64,000 bases of DNA from assembly GCF_046844695.1 (NCBI RefSeq), contig NZ_CP177354.1, positions 4,030,001 through 4,094,000 of the forward strand. The letters run 5' to 3'. The notes under the pieces were generated by a model. The model did no database searches. It saw only the letters and a program-made list of their open reading frames with translations, and was not told where the DNA came from. The translations under genes and the position numbers were made by a program. Numbering within the stretch: position 1 is the stretch's first letter; every line of letters begins with the position of its first letter. This document shows positions 1 through 9,070 of the stretch, one piece after another. Source of the stretch: Pokkaliibacter plantistimulans (GTDB lineage Bacteria; Pseudomonadota; Gammaproteobacteria; Pseudomonadales; Balneatricaceae).

Positions 1-289
1 CGTACTGAGTGCCAACAGCATGACCTGCTGCCGTGAAGCGATGCTGACCGGCCTGGGTATTGCCCGTCTGCCCATGGCCTATATGAAGGAACAAGTCCAA
101 AGTGGTGCAGCCATCCCCTTGCTGACCGAGTGGGAAATTGAGCCCGCCACCATCTGGGCGGTTTACTCCTCGCGCCGCCTGATGCCTACCAAGCTGCGTA
201 TTTTCCTTGATGAGCTGGTCACCTTCCTGGAAAACAACAAGACGGAACACTTTGCGGCCAGTGCCCTGATGGGTATTCACAGTAATTGA
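1..289 (+). CDS. LysR-family transcriptional regulator, C-terminal part (5' truncated by window edge)
   Basis: The reading frame is open from base 2 through the edge of the window and ends at the TGA at 287-289, so only the last ~95 residues are present. They match the second half of a LysR effector-binding domain: a segment with GLGIARLP followed by IWAVYSSRRLMPTKLRIFLDEL, the usual family ending in which a P-x-K-x-R-x-F-x-D helix closes the fold. The DNA-binding HTH lies outside the window, so target genes and effector cannot be inferred. An internal ATG at 20 is not a credible start because the domain is already under way there. Confidence 0.85.
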   Translation, partial: VLSANSMTCCREAMLTGLGIARLPMAYMKEQVQSGAAIPLLTEWEIEPATIWAVYSSRRLMPTKLRIFLDELVTFLENNKTEHFAASALMGIHSN

Positions 290-305
290 GGCTCAGTCCA
301 TTTCG

Positions 306-342
306 CTTGCGATCTTCCTGAACATGCAGACAAGATCGCAAG
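306..342 (+). terminator. Hairpin after the LysR gene, possible terminator
   Basis: A perfect 11-bp inverted repeat (CTTGCGATCTT at 306-316, AAGATCGCAAG at 332-342) with a 15-nt loop lies 17 bases after the stop codon. There is no U-tract behind it, so it may only stabilise the transcript end. Confidence 0.4.
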
Positions 343-356
343 TGCTTCCCGATGGC

Positions 357-381
357 CAACCTAATGAGAAATCACAGCTAG
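357..381 (-). mobile_element. Solitary IS481-type terminus (remnant)
   Basis: Read on the minus strand from 376, the 20 bases TGTGATTTCTCATTAGGTTG are identical to the left end of the complete IS481-family element at 42094. They abut CTAG (378-381), the core target sequence of that family. Sequence inward of the 20 bases is only loosely similar and contains no transposase, so this is either a decayed copy or the end of a related element. Confidence 0.6.
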
Positions 382-681
382 CAAGCACTTCACCTCATAC
401 CCAACCACTTACCTTCTAGCGTCCCTCTTGATGGCAACTATCCAAACCAAGGCATTCTAGCCAGGCTCTATATTCACCCTACTGTGATTGGCCAACAGCA
501 TGGCAAGAACAGCGAGAGCAAGCTATAACTCAGTTTGTATCGCGGCCTTTCGTATAAACCGCCGCCCTCCACAACAACGAAAAACCGTAGGTCTAAGATC
601 GCTCACCATGGACAGGAGAGAGGTTAATGCCGGAGCTCGCAACAAGCGATCCGATTCGACTACCTTGCTGGAACTGAAATC
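382..681. other. Intergenic stretch without a supported gene
   Basis: No convincing gene. A 66-codon frame at 488-688 has no recognisable domain, is Arg-rich and overlaps the start of the LuxP-like gene, so it was not called. The promoter of the luxPQ-like operon should be here, but no clear -35/-10 pair could be picked. Confidence 0.5.
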
Positions 682-1797
682 ATGCTGATACCGACGCTTC
701 GATGGCTGTTTACCTGCACTATCCTACTGCTCCTCCAGCTGTCAACGGCACAGGCGGATGATGCCGAATTCATGACGGCCGATGAACTCTTCCAACGCAA
801 TCCCGAGCAACAAGCGCTCAGCCAGACACTGGTAGACAGAGTAAAAAATACAGCCACCAGCAACCACGCAGCCTGGAAAGATCACTCCCCACTGAAAGTG
901 GCAATTATCTACCCTGGGGCACAGGTGTCAGACTACTGGCGGCGTAACATCCAGGCATTCAAAGCCCGGCTGGACGAGCTAGGCATCCGTTATGATCTGA
1001 CCGTGTCCTCTACCTCTCCCGGCAAGGATGAAAGCAAGGCAGCTGAGGACTTCAGTTCAGTACTGGCGCAAAAGCCGGACTACATCATCACCACCTTGGA
1101 CAGCCCGGCACAGAAACGTATGATTGAGTACGTACTGGTGACAGGGCTGTCAAAAATCATCCTGCAGAATATCACCACGCCTGTACGCACCTGGGAAAGC
1201 CGCCCGCCATTACTCTACGTGGGCTTCGATCATGTCACAGGCACCCGCCTGCTGGCTGACTACTTCAAACAGAAGTTCAATAGCAACGCCAGCTATGGTC
1301 TGTTGTACTGGACGCCTGGCGTAGTAAGCAAAGATCGCGGAGACAGTTTTATCAGCATGATGGAAGCCACCGGCAGGATGAAATTGCTGCAGTCGTACTA
1401 TACCGATGCCAATCGGGAATCCGCTCGCAAAGCCACGGAATCGCTGTTGCAGTCCTCTGACGCCATCAACTTCATCTACGCCTGTACGACCGACCTGGCA
1501 CTGGGTGCAGCAGATGCTGTCAGTGCGAGCAATCGCAAGGCAGACATCCTGATCAATGGTTGGGGAGGCGGCGCTTCTGAACTGGAAGCCATTCAGAAAG
1601 GTCAGCTTGATGTCACCGTCATGCGCATGAATGACGATACCGGTGTGGCCATGGCGGAAGCCATCGCTATGGATCTCGCGAACCAGCCAGTTCCCCGGAT
1701 TTACTCGGGAGAGTTCCGACTGGTGACACGTGACACCCCAGCAGATGAGTTAAAGGCTTATGAGAATTACGCTTTCAGGTATTCCGGCGCGCCCTGA
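682..1797 (+). CDS. luxP: LuxP-like periplasmic autoinducer-2 binding protein
   Basis: Periplasmic binding protein of 371 residues with a signal peptide (hydrophobic residues 7-20, likely cut after TAQA at 25). In Vibrio LuxP binds the furanosyl-borate form of AI-2 and controls the partner kinase LuxQ. Diagnostic stretches are present: YPGAQVSDYW (77-86) contains the Gln, Ser and Trp that contact AI-2 in LuxP (here Q81, S83, W86); LLYVGFDH, YACTTDLALGA, NGWGGG and VMRMNDDTG follow in the LuxP order. The stop overlaps the start of the kinase gene (ATG at 1797), indicating translational coupling. No strong ribosome binding site precedes the ATG, but it is the start that places the signal peptide correctly. 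Binding to AI-2 itself is inferred from residues. Confidence 0.88.
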   Translation: MLIPTLRWLFTCTILLLLQLSTAQADDAEFMTADELFQRNPEQQALSQTLVDRVKNTATSNHAAWKDHSPLKVAIIYPGAQVSDYWRRNIQAFKARLDELGIRYDLTVSSTSPGKDESKAAEDFSSVLAQKPDYIITTLDSPAQKRMIEYVLVTGLSKIILQNITTPVRTWESRPPLLYVGFDHVTGTRLLADYFKQKFNSNASYGLLYWTPGVVSKDRGDSFISMMEATGRMKLLQSYYTDANRESARKATESLLQSSDAINFIYACTTDLALGAADAVSASNRKADILINGWGGGASELEAIQKGQLDVTVMRMNDDTGVAMAEAIAMDLANQPVPRIYSGEFRLVTRDTPADELKAYENYAFRYSGAP

Positions 1798-4790
1798 TGA
1801 AGCATAGAAGCGTTTCGCTGTTTACCGCAGTCCTGTTCTGGGTGTTGACCGCGTTCACCCTGACCGTCTCGGTTTTGCTGTACACCACCTACTCCAATGC
1901 GGTCGATGCCCTGAAAATAGAGCAGGAAAATACGCTCTCGCATACCCGCTCAAGCGCCCAGCTCTACTTCGATCATTTGCTGAGCCTGCAGGCTCAGCAT
2001 GTCGGATTAGCCATCACCAATCCCGACTTGCTCAACCAGCTGGTGCAGCCTGATCCATCGAAGCAAAAAATAGATCTTGAAGCGCAGCTCAATATGATGG
2101 GCGACAGCCGACCTGATTTTGCTTTGTTGACGGAAGGCTCCCGCCAGATTTGGGAAGATACCGGCAGCATCTTCTATCATCTTGGCAGTCATCTGGGCGA
2201 ACTGCGTCAACAGGCCAGACTGAACGCCTGGCAGTTAGTCAAACTACCTGCCCCCTTCGGCAATCTGCCCCTGGTGATTCTGGTCAGTAAACAGCAACTG
2301 ATCGAGCACCAGTCCGGCCGAGTACTGGGTGAGCTCATACACGGTCTGGTTCTGAGCAACAACGTGACGCTGAGCAAGCAAATTCAGGCAGCCACTAAGG
2401 CCGAAGCCTTACGTCTTGACTATCTGGGCACCGCCTTATCGGCCTCAAGCAGTGATCAGGGGTTTCTGGATCAACTGGCCGAGCAACCCAACTCAGTGCT
2501 GTTTTCGGCTAATCATCGCTTTACCGGTCAGTGCAGCCCGCTGCAACTCAACCTGATGCCATCCAATGTCGATCTCTGTGTGGTCACGCGCTCCGATACC
2601 GTGTCATCGTTGAGCCAGCGTTTTACTGAAAGCGCTCTAAAGCTGCTGGCACTGGTGCTTGCCGTCTCTACACTGCTGACAGTCATGGTCTACCGCAGCA
2701 GCATCCGCCCTCTGCGCAAACTGGTACAGTACGCACAGGATCAGGTTCAGCATGCTGATCTGGTGCCGCTGCCGACGAGTATGGTGCGAGAGTACAATCA
2801 GGTGGCCAGCAGCCTGCGGGAAGTGGTCAATGAATTGAGGCAGAAGGAATCGTCGCTGCGCGATCTGTTTGAGTCTGCGTTCTCGCCTATTCTGGTCTGG
2901 CACCCGGACGGCACCCTGCTGCAATACAACGAAGCTGCTGCCCAGCTGCTGCAGACCACCACTTCTTCACGCTACCCGCTGATCTACGACTTTTTCCCCC
3001 GCCAGGTCCATGAAGCCTTGCGGCAGACCTGCAGTGGTACGGCAGCAGAAGGTCTGGAAGTCATGCATGACAATGGTCGCCTGTGGCTGTGGAACCTGAC
3101 ACCAGTAATGATCGACGGCCAGTCAACTGCAGCGATCGCACAGGGGCTGGATATCACCCTGCGTAAAGAAGCAGAAAACGAGATGCGACGCGCCAAAGAA
3201 GCGGCAGAACAGGCTAACCGTGCCAAGTCTGACTTTCTCGCCGTTATCAGCCATGAAATTCGCACCCCCATGAATGGTGTGATCGGCAACGTCCAACTAC
3301 TGCAAGACACTGCGCTGGACAGTGAGCAGCAAGACTATGTCACTACGATCCATCACTGTGCAGACAGTCTGTTGAGCCTGCTCAATGATGTGCTGGATTT
3401 CTCCAAGATCGAGTCCAACGCCCTGGAACTGGAAAATCATCAGTTTGAGTTACCGGCTCATCTGGAGGAAACCGTCAGTCTGTTTGCCTTCGCCGCCAGC
3501 GATAAGGGGCTGGAGCTGATATGCAGCCTTGATGAAAGTCTGCCCGCTCAGATTATCGGAGACTCCACCCGTCTGCGGCAGATACTGATCAACCTCATCG
3601 GCAATGCCGTGAAGTTCACTGATCACGGGGAGGTGTTGTTAAAAGCCAATGCCAGCCACATCGACGACCAGCACGTTGCGCTCGATATCAGCATTCAGGA
3701 CACCGGTATTGGTATCAGCAAGGACGCGATGCAGCGTCTGTTTGAGCCGTTTTCCCAGGCAGATGCATCGACCACCCGCCGTTTCGGCGGTACCGGCCTT
3801 GGGCTGAGTATCTGTAAGCGACTGGTGGAGCGTATGAGCGGCTATATCCGTGTCGACAGCACACCGGGCAAAGGCTCCACTTTTGGCTTTCGCATCATCA
3901 TGGATCGCGCCCCCGATGCTGCGACAGCCATCCAGCCCGACATGAGCCAGGTCAGCGGACAACAGGTGCTGATTGTTGATGACAACACTACCAATCTCAA
4001 TCTGCTGCAGCGATTCTGTCACTCATGGGGGCTGATCACTACCGTCGCCAGCAGCCCCAAACAAGCACTTGACCACTTAGCTGCCTACCCTCAGTTCGAC
4101 CTGATCCTGCTCGACTACCTGATGCCAGAAATGGATGGCGTACTGCTGGCTCAGGAGATCCGTCAGCGCGGTATTTCAACACCTATGATATTGCTCAGTT
4201 CTGCGGTCAGACCGATTACAGAAGAAACCCGCCACCTGTTCGCTACCTGTCACAACAAGCCGGTGCGACGCAATCTGTTGCAAACAAGCATCTATCACAG
4301 CCTGACAGCCAACGCTGGGGTTGCCACTCAACCTGCCCCGCAATCAGCACGCAGCAAAACCGGGCACGAAGCTGAAAGCGGCCTCGCTCGTCTTGACGTA
4401 CTGGTGGCAGAAGACAACCTGGTGAATCAGAAGCTGGTCAAAAATGTACTGGAAAAACTCGGTTGCCAGGTAACGGTAGTAGGCAATGGACAAGCGGCGC
4501 TGGAGCAATGCACCCAGCATCGCTTCGATATGATTTTCATGGATATGCAGATGCCGATCATGGATGGTCTGCTCGCCACAGAACACATCAGACAGCTACG
4601 CACCTTCAGCAGAACCGTCATAATTGCGCTGACAGCCAATGCAGCGCAGGAAGATCGGCAGCGATGCCTGGATGCAGGAATGAACGACTTCATCTCCAAG
4701 CCATTCCGCCTCGAAGATATCCGCATCATTCTGCAACGCTGGCAACACCAGCTTCCAGAACGTCATTTGCAAGACAGCAACACGCTCTGA
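1797..4790 (+). CDS. luxQ: LuxQ-like hybrid sensor kinase with two receiver domains
   Basis: 997 residues, inner membrane. Order: TM1 (about 10-32), periplasmic sensor (33-275), TM2 (about 281-303), short linker, PAS (about 350-460), HisKA with phospho-acceptor His 486 in SHEIRTPMN, HATPase_c with N box INLIGNAVKF and G box GGTGLGLS, then two receivers. REC1 (about 721-835) has the DD pair, a phospho-Asp in LLDYLMP and Lys in NKP; REC2 (about 860-985) has AEDN, FMDMQMP and SKP, so both look competent. Vibrio LuxQ normally has one receiver; the second receiver and lack of an Hpt domain or a nearby luxU/luxO are unusual. Cotranscribed with the LuxP-like gene by a 4-base ATGA overlap, which supports a receptor pair. 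Confidence 0.88.
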   Translation: MKHRSVSLFTAVLFWVLTAFTLTVSVLLYTTYSNAVDALKIEQENTLSHTRSSAQLYFDHLLSLQAQHVGLAITNPDLLNQLVQPDPSKQKIDLEAQLNMMGDSRPDFALLTEGSRQIWEDTGSIFYHLGSHLGELRQQARLNAWQLVKLPAPFGNLPLVILVSKQQLIEHQSGRVLGELIHGLVLSNNVTLSKQIQAATKAEALRLDYLGTALSASSSDQGFLDQLAEQPNSVLFSANHRFTGQCSPLQLNLMPSNVDLCVVTRSDTVSSLSQRFTESALKLLALVLAVSTLLTVMVYRSSIRPLRKLVQYAQDQVQHADLVPLPTSMVREYNQVASSLREVVNELRQKESSLRDLFESAFSPILVWHPDGTLLQYNEAAAQLLQTTTSSRYPLIYDFFPRQVHEALRQTCSGTAAEGLEVMHDNGRLWLWNLTPVMIDGQSTAAIAQGLDITLRKEAENEMRRAKEAAEQANRAKSDFLAVISHEIRTPMNGVIGNVQLLQDTALDSEQQDYVTTIHHCADSLLSLLNDVLDFSKIESNALELENHQFELPAHLEETVSLFAFAASDKGLELICSLDESLPAQIIGDSTRLRQILINLIGNAVKFTDHGEVLLKANASHIDDQHVALDISIQDTGIGISKDAMQRLFEPFSQADASTTRRFGGTGLGLSICKRLVERMSGYIRVDSTPGKGSTFGFRIIMDRAPDAATAIQPDMSQVSGQQVLIVDDNTTNLNLLQRFCHSWGLITTVASSPKQALDHLAAYPQFDLILLDYLMPEMDGVLLAQEIRQRGISTPMILLSSAVRPITEETRHLFATCHNKPVRRNLLQTSIYHSLTANAGVATQPAPQSARSKTGHEAESGLARLDVLVAEDNLVNQKLVKNVLEKLGCQVTVVGNGQAALEQCTQHRFDMIFMDMQMPIMDGLLATEHIRQLRTFSRTVIIALTANAAQEDRQRCLDAGMNDFISKPFRLEDIRIILQRWQHQLPERHLQDSNTL

Positions 4791-4881
4791 CAACGTGCGT
4801 CATCACAGTGCATTCGGGCACTACAGATACGCACCAACAAGGCGTATAGCAGCTGTTTCTGATCAAAAACGGCGCAGACAA

Positions 4882-4906
4882 TGCTTTGTATCCCTCTGAC
4901 AAAGCA
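4882..4906 (+). other. Hairpin between luxQ-like and PAS/GGDEF-like genes
   Basis: An 8-bp perfect stem (TGCTTTGT at 4882-4889, ACAAAGCA at 4899-4906) without a T-run lies in the 130-base gap. It could be a weak attenuator or processing site that reduces readthrough into the third gene. Confidence 0.3.
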
Positions 4907-4964
4907 CTAAAATGGCCGACCTTTGCAACAGACAACAAAACCGAATTCAGCTAAGGACAGTGAC

Positions 4965-6065
4965 TTGCTCAGCTTCCAGCAACAAGCCCAGCTGCTTGCT
5001 CAGCTTCAAACCCCGGTGTGGATCTACGATACGCTCAACTATCGTATTGCCTGGGCTAATGAAGCAGGCTTGCAACTGTGGGACAGTCCCCATTTGCAGG
5101 AGCTGAGCAGCCGGGATTTCCGTCTGGATATGTCGCGGGCGGTATATTTGACGCTATGTCAGTATCTGGAAGAGTTCAGACAAGGCGAACGTCTGCTGAA
5201 ATGGTGGACGCTCACTCCGCACGGTAAGCCAAAGCGGGTGCTTTGCCAGTTTTCCGGCATCGTCATGGAGGACGGCCATATGGCCATGCTCTGTGAAGCT
5301 CCCTATCAGGAGCAAGCCAGCCCTGCTCCTGCCAGAAGCGCTAGCCAGTCCACCATGGTTGCGCTATTCGGGCCAGAGCAGCAACTGATCAGTTCCAACC
5401 CGATTTTTAATCAGACCTTTCGTTATCAGATCAGCCAGCTGCGAGACCTTCTGGAAGAGGATGCAGAATGCCGTTTTGTACTGAATCAGCTACAAAACCA
5501 TCCAGTACAGATCAACGAAAGAGTACTGTCCACCGCGATCGGCAAACGCTGGCACCGGCTCGAATTTCGCTATCTCGATAATTATCGCAGCCAGCTGCTG
5601 CTGCAGGCCGAAGATATCCATGAACAAAAGGTGCAGGAAGCACTGGCACACCGTGACAGTCTTACTGGCCTGCTCAGCCAGCCAGATTTTTTTGCCATTT
5701 CTACCCGGCAGATCGCCAGCCACGCCCAGCTGGCCCTGTGGCGCTGCCAGAACTGGTCTGCCTGGCAACAATCCGTCGGTCTGTCTCGTAGCTTGCGAAC
5801 CATCAAGCTGCTGGCAGACTCACTGCAGCAGTACCTGCCTGCCCTTAGCCCCTGTACTTATCTGGGCAAAGGCGACTTTTTGGCTGTCGTCACCCCCTCC
5901 ACTGACCGGCGCTATGATGCTCAACTGCTGGCTCAGGCCTGGATTCCCGTTCGTGACCATTTAGATAGTCCCTTGCGCTGCCCGGACTACCAATGTCATC
6001 TAATTCCACTGGCTGAGCATCAGTTCGATCTGGCCCGTGCTTTCGATTTACTGCACCAGAACTGA
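4965..6065 (+). CDS. PAS protein with degenerate GGDEF-like domain
   Basis: About 366 residues, cytosolic, no TM. The N-terminal ~115 residues are PAS-like (TPVWIYDTLNYRIAWANEAG). A second PAS-like segment follows, then a GGDEF-type fold starting at DSLTGLLSQPDF. The catalytic signature is replaced by GKGDF (within YLGKGDFLAVV), and the metal and guanine-binding pattern is not conserved, so diguanylate cyclase activity is unlikely. The frame has no ATG start: TTG at 4965 has AAGGA 7 bases upstream and is preferred; a TTG at 4923 would add 14 residues but has no Shine-Dalgarno. Its position directly after luxPQ suggests a role in that signalling output. This is inference; a nucleotide-binding effector is the alternative. 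Confidence 0.7.
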   Translation: MLSFQQQAQLLAQLQTPVWIYDTLNYRIAWANEAGLQLWDSPHLQELSSRDFRLDMSRAVYLTLCQYLEEFRQGERLLKWWTLTPHGKPKRVLCQFSGIVMEDGHMAMLCEAPYQEQASPAPARSASQSTMVALFGPEQQLISSNPIFNQTFRYQISQLRDLLEEDAECRFVLNQLQNHPVQINERVLSTAIGKRWHRLEFRYLDNYRSQLLLQAEDIHEQKVQEALAHRDSLTGLLSQPDFFAISTRQIASHAQLALWRCQNWSAWQQSVGLSRSLRTIKLLADSLQQYLPALSPCTYLGKGDFLAVVTPSTDRRYDAQLLAQAWIPVRDHLDSPLRCPDYQCHLIPLAEHQFDLARAFDLLHQN

Positions 6066-6705
6066 TCGACTGGGCTGGAACTCACCACTCCGCGGGACGA
6101 ATACCAGGCTGTCAGGATGAAGGCACTCTTTACCCATTTTCTGACTACTGGCCATATATCAAATGCTTACAGCTTTACTCTGATGTTCTGTCTGCTACAT
6201 TTTCACTTGCTGGAGACATACCAAAATCAAGTTCGTCAGGCTGAATGGGACACGCCTTAGACCGACAGAACCAGCACAATGCCGTTAGCCACACAACGGC
6301 GCGAGCAGATGCAGGCAAGGCATCACCGATCCCCGACTCAAGCCGAATCGTCATGATGAAGTCTGGCCGGGGAGATCAACACCGGTGCAGCCACCTGATT
6401 ATGCTCAAAAAGGCATCTGAGACAGACAGGCCAGATAACGTTAACCACGGTGTTGAACATGTACACAATCTCGCGAGCTAGAGCCAAGCAAGGCGAAAAA
6501 GCTGAGGAAACGGCATTCACTAGTAAATGAGTGAGTGAACCTGAATGAACATTCCGAAAGTCTTTTCAACGCTGTGTGGTCGACGCGCAGCAGATCGTGA
6601 GCACGTTCTCAGTACCCGGCTACCAAAGCACTCGCTTTGTACCCGGCACATACCGTAATGCTCTCCTGGACTGTTACCAATAATACTTATAACTAGAGGT
6701 ATCCC
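6066..6705. other. Intergenic stretch of 640 bases before the first chemoreceptor
   Basis: No supported gene; short frames at 6245-6481 and on the minus strand lack any family signature. The right part (about 6480-6602) resembles a dispersed repeat described separately. The chemoreceptor promoter presumably lies between 6600 and 6690. Confidence 0.5.
6564..6602 (+). repeat. Dispersed intergenic repeat, copy 1
   Basis: A 39-base stretch beginning TTTCAACGC, with TGTGG, CGAC and CGCAG blocks, matches the sequence at 17663-17701 at roughly three quarters or more of positions and, more weakly, 29695-29733. Each copy is intergenic. The upstream part (GGCGAAAAAGC at about 6495) also resembles the interior of the larger element at 36690. 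Confidence 0.5.
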
Positions 6706-8700
6706 ATGTCGCTCAACGTCATCCAACGTATTGCTGGAGGCTTTGGCCTACTGTTGCTGCTGCTGCTGGGTATAGGCTCAACCGGCTTTGTCAGCACTCA
6801 GACCATCAATCAGAAACTCCACCTCATCACGGATGAAACTACGCCACTAAGCAATGGTGCCTATCGCCAGAATATTCAGCTGTTGCTGGCCAACAAGGCG
6901 TTACAGTATTTCCTCGCCAGTGAAGACCCGCAGCGCCTGGAACAGGAAAAAGACCACTTTACCAACGCCATAGCCAGTTACGAGAGCACCAGTGCCCAGC
7001 TGCACGACTATCTGGTTGATGCTCCGGAGATGGAAGCACTGTTGTCCCAGTCTCATAATGCGGTCAGCCAGTATGTGACTATTGCCCAGCAGCTGATGGC
7101 ATTACATGAACAGAACATTGAGCAGTCCAGCAAAGTACGAGCCCAGCATCAGCAGATGAAGCGTCAGGATGAGAGCCTGAATAACTTCTTACGCAACTAC
7201 GCCATTCGCACCGAGCGTACTTACGGCGCCAACGGGCCACAGATTCAATCCAATAATCTGCTGCGTGAAGTCAACAAGATCTCTACCCAGTTTGACCGCT
7301 ACGATGTCACTCGCGACATTAAGAGCCTGACAGAAGGTATTCAGGGGCTGGTGGAAGCCATCCAGAAGCGTGAGCAGGAGTTCCAGAGTGTCGATAATGC
7401 GCAGGCACTCAAGGTGCAGATTCTGATCAAGCAAGCCATCTATAACCTGTCTGACGCCAATGGTCTGTATCAGTTATATGTCACGCAAGACAGCCTCAAA
7501 CATCAGATTCAGGATGCTATCAGTCAGGCAGAGCAGACTATCCAGACCACGCTGGATACGCTGGATCAGTTTGCCAGCCAGGCAGTGAATGCCTCTACCG
7601 CGGCGACCACTGCTGCTGATCGCACTATCGATACCAGCAGCACCATCCTGATCAGTGTCTGCATTATTGCTATCGCTTCTGCACTGTTCATCGGCTGGTG
7701 GGTAGCCATGAGCATCCGTCGGCCTCTCAATGCCTTCCGCCAGACGTTGACCAGAATTACACAGGGGGATTTGCGCGTGCGCTTCGATGCCAGACGCAAG
7801 GATGAATTTGGCGAGCTGGGCCAAAGCCTCAATGAGCTAACCGGCACCCTGCAACAAACCCTGGGAGAATTACTCAGCTCGGCAGACAGGCTGGCCGATA
7901 CGGCAGAAGGCAATGCACGGATCAGCGAACAGACCACATCAGCCGTCCATGACCAGCAGATGCAACTGACGTCCGCCGCGTCGTCGATGACAGAGATGGA
8001 AAGTACCGTCCACGACGTGGCCAATCGGGCCCAGGAAACTATGGATGCGGTTGATAACAGCAGCCGCCTGGCCAGTCAGGCACGCGACAGCGTCAACGAC
8101 ACCATCAGCAGCATTCGTTCTCAGGCAGCACAAATCAATCACGCCAGTACCGTTACCGATGAGCTAAAAACCTACAGCGCCAATATCGACAGCATCCTCA
8201 GTGCCATTCGCAATATTGCCGAACAGACCAACCTGCTGGCGCTGAATGCTGCCATTGAGGCTGCCCGCGCTGGCGAACAGGGCCGGGGCTTTGCGGTCGT
8301 TGCCGATGAAGTACGCACCCTGGCCAGCCGCACCCAGCAATCAACAGGGGAAATCCAGAATATGATCGAGCAGATGCAAAGTCGCATCAGTGAAGTAGTC
8401 AAGGTCATGGGTACCAGTCAGAGCCAGTCAGAATCCTGCGTCAGTGTTGCCGCCTCTGCGGGGCAGGCACTTGAACAGATGAATGCTTCCATCGAACGTA
8501 TTCGTGATATGAACATCCTCATCGCCAGTGCGACCGAGCAGCAAAGTGCCACAGCGCAGGAGATCAGCCAGAATGTCAGTAAGATCAGCAATGCCGCAGA
8601 GCAAACGGCCGATGGTGCTCGCTCCACTGCCGATAGCAGTCACCACCTGCTGGATATGGCACGGCATCAACGCCAGCTGCTGCAACGTTTCAGCGTCTGA
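6706..8700 (+). CDS. Methyl-accepting chemotaxis protein
   Basis: 664 residues. TM1 at about 8-28, a long periplasmic helical sensor (about 29-310), TM2 at about 311-333 (ending in IGWWVAMSI), HAMP (about 335-388) and a cytoplasmic signalling domain whose hairpin tip EQTNLLALNAAIEAARAGE is intact, so it should couple to CheA/CheW. No C-terminal CheR-binding pentapeptide is present (it ends LLQRFSV). The ribosome site AGAGGT sits 7 bases before the ATG. The sensor is of the large helical-bundle kind, not Cache or 4HB of standard length, and its ligand is unknown. It is a paralogue of the next gene with identical length. Confidence 0.92.
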   Translation: MSLNVIQRIAGGFGLLLLLLLGIGSTGFVSTQTINQKLHLITDETTPLSNGAYRQNIQLLLANKALQYFLASEDPQRLEQEKDHFTNAIASYESTSAQLHDYLVDAPEMEALLSQSHNAVSQYVTIAQQLMALHEQNIEQSSKVRAQHQQMKRQDESLNNFLRNYAIRTERTYGANGPQIQSNNLLREVNKISTQFDRYDVTRDIKSLTEGIQGLVEAIQKREQEFQSVDNAQALKVQILIKQAIYNLSDANGLYQLYVTQDSLKHQIQDAISQAEQTIQTTLDTLDQFASQAVNASTAATTAADRTIDTSSTILISVCIIAIASALFIGWWVAMSIRRPLNAFRQTLTRITQGDLRVRFDARRKDEFGELGQSLNELTGTLQQTLGELLSSADRLADTAEGNARISEQTTSAVHDQQMQLTSAASSMTEMESTVHDVANRAQETMDAVDNSSRLASQARDSVNDTISSIRSQAAQINHASTVTDELKTYSANIDSILSAIRNIAEQTNLLALNAAIEAARAGEQGRGFAVVADEVRTLASRTQQSTGEIQNMIEQMQSRISEVVKVMGTSQSQSESCVSVAASAGQALEQMNASIERIRDMNILIASATEQQSATAQEISQNVSKISNAAEQTADGARSTADSSHHLLDMARHQRQLLQRFSV

Positions 8701-9070
8701 CAGCGTAGCCGCCGCCCTGCAAGAGCTGCAGTGAGGCAAAAGCAGCCCTTCACGGCAGCGGGTAAACCACTGGCGAATTATTTCTCTGCGTGCCAGTGGC
8801 CAGACAGGTCACTGGCCCTCCGGTATCGCTGCAGCTAGTCAGATATCCTGCCAAGCCACTCTTCTTAAGACATGGCATAACTCCTGCTTGGCTTAATCGA
8901 AAAAGTCGGCGCTATAGCGGCGATCTGTGGCAGACAAATGGTAGTTTTGCAGCAGAATGATCATTACTTGAGCGTTAGTATGAATACGTCGACTTTACGA
9001 AGGAACTAACCTTCCACAACTCTCAACCCAACTACTCACCACGGCCCGTAGCAGCTTCAAAGGGGTAACG
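8701..9070. other. Intergenic region between paralogous chemoreceptors
   Basis: 370 bases without a gene. An 8-bp stem (CCACTGGC 8767-8774, GCCAGTGG 8792-8799) may end the first transcript. A sigma-54-like promoter follows at 8873. No remnant of a duplicated gene was seen. Confidence 0.5.
8873..8888 (+). promoter_or_regulatory. Candidate sigma-54 promoter for the second chemoreceptor
   Basis: TGGCATAACTCCTGCT has GG at 8874-8875 and GC at 8886-8887, exactly 12 bases apart as required for -24/-12 recognition by RpoN, with flanking TGGCA and TGCT matching consensus. It is 183 bases before the start codon, so a long leader would result. Supported only by pattern. Confidence 0.4.

Noticed and set aside
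488..688. 66-codon frame ahead of luxP
   Set aside because: Overlaps the luxP start, no ribosome site or recognisable feature.
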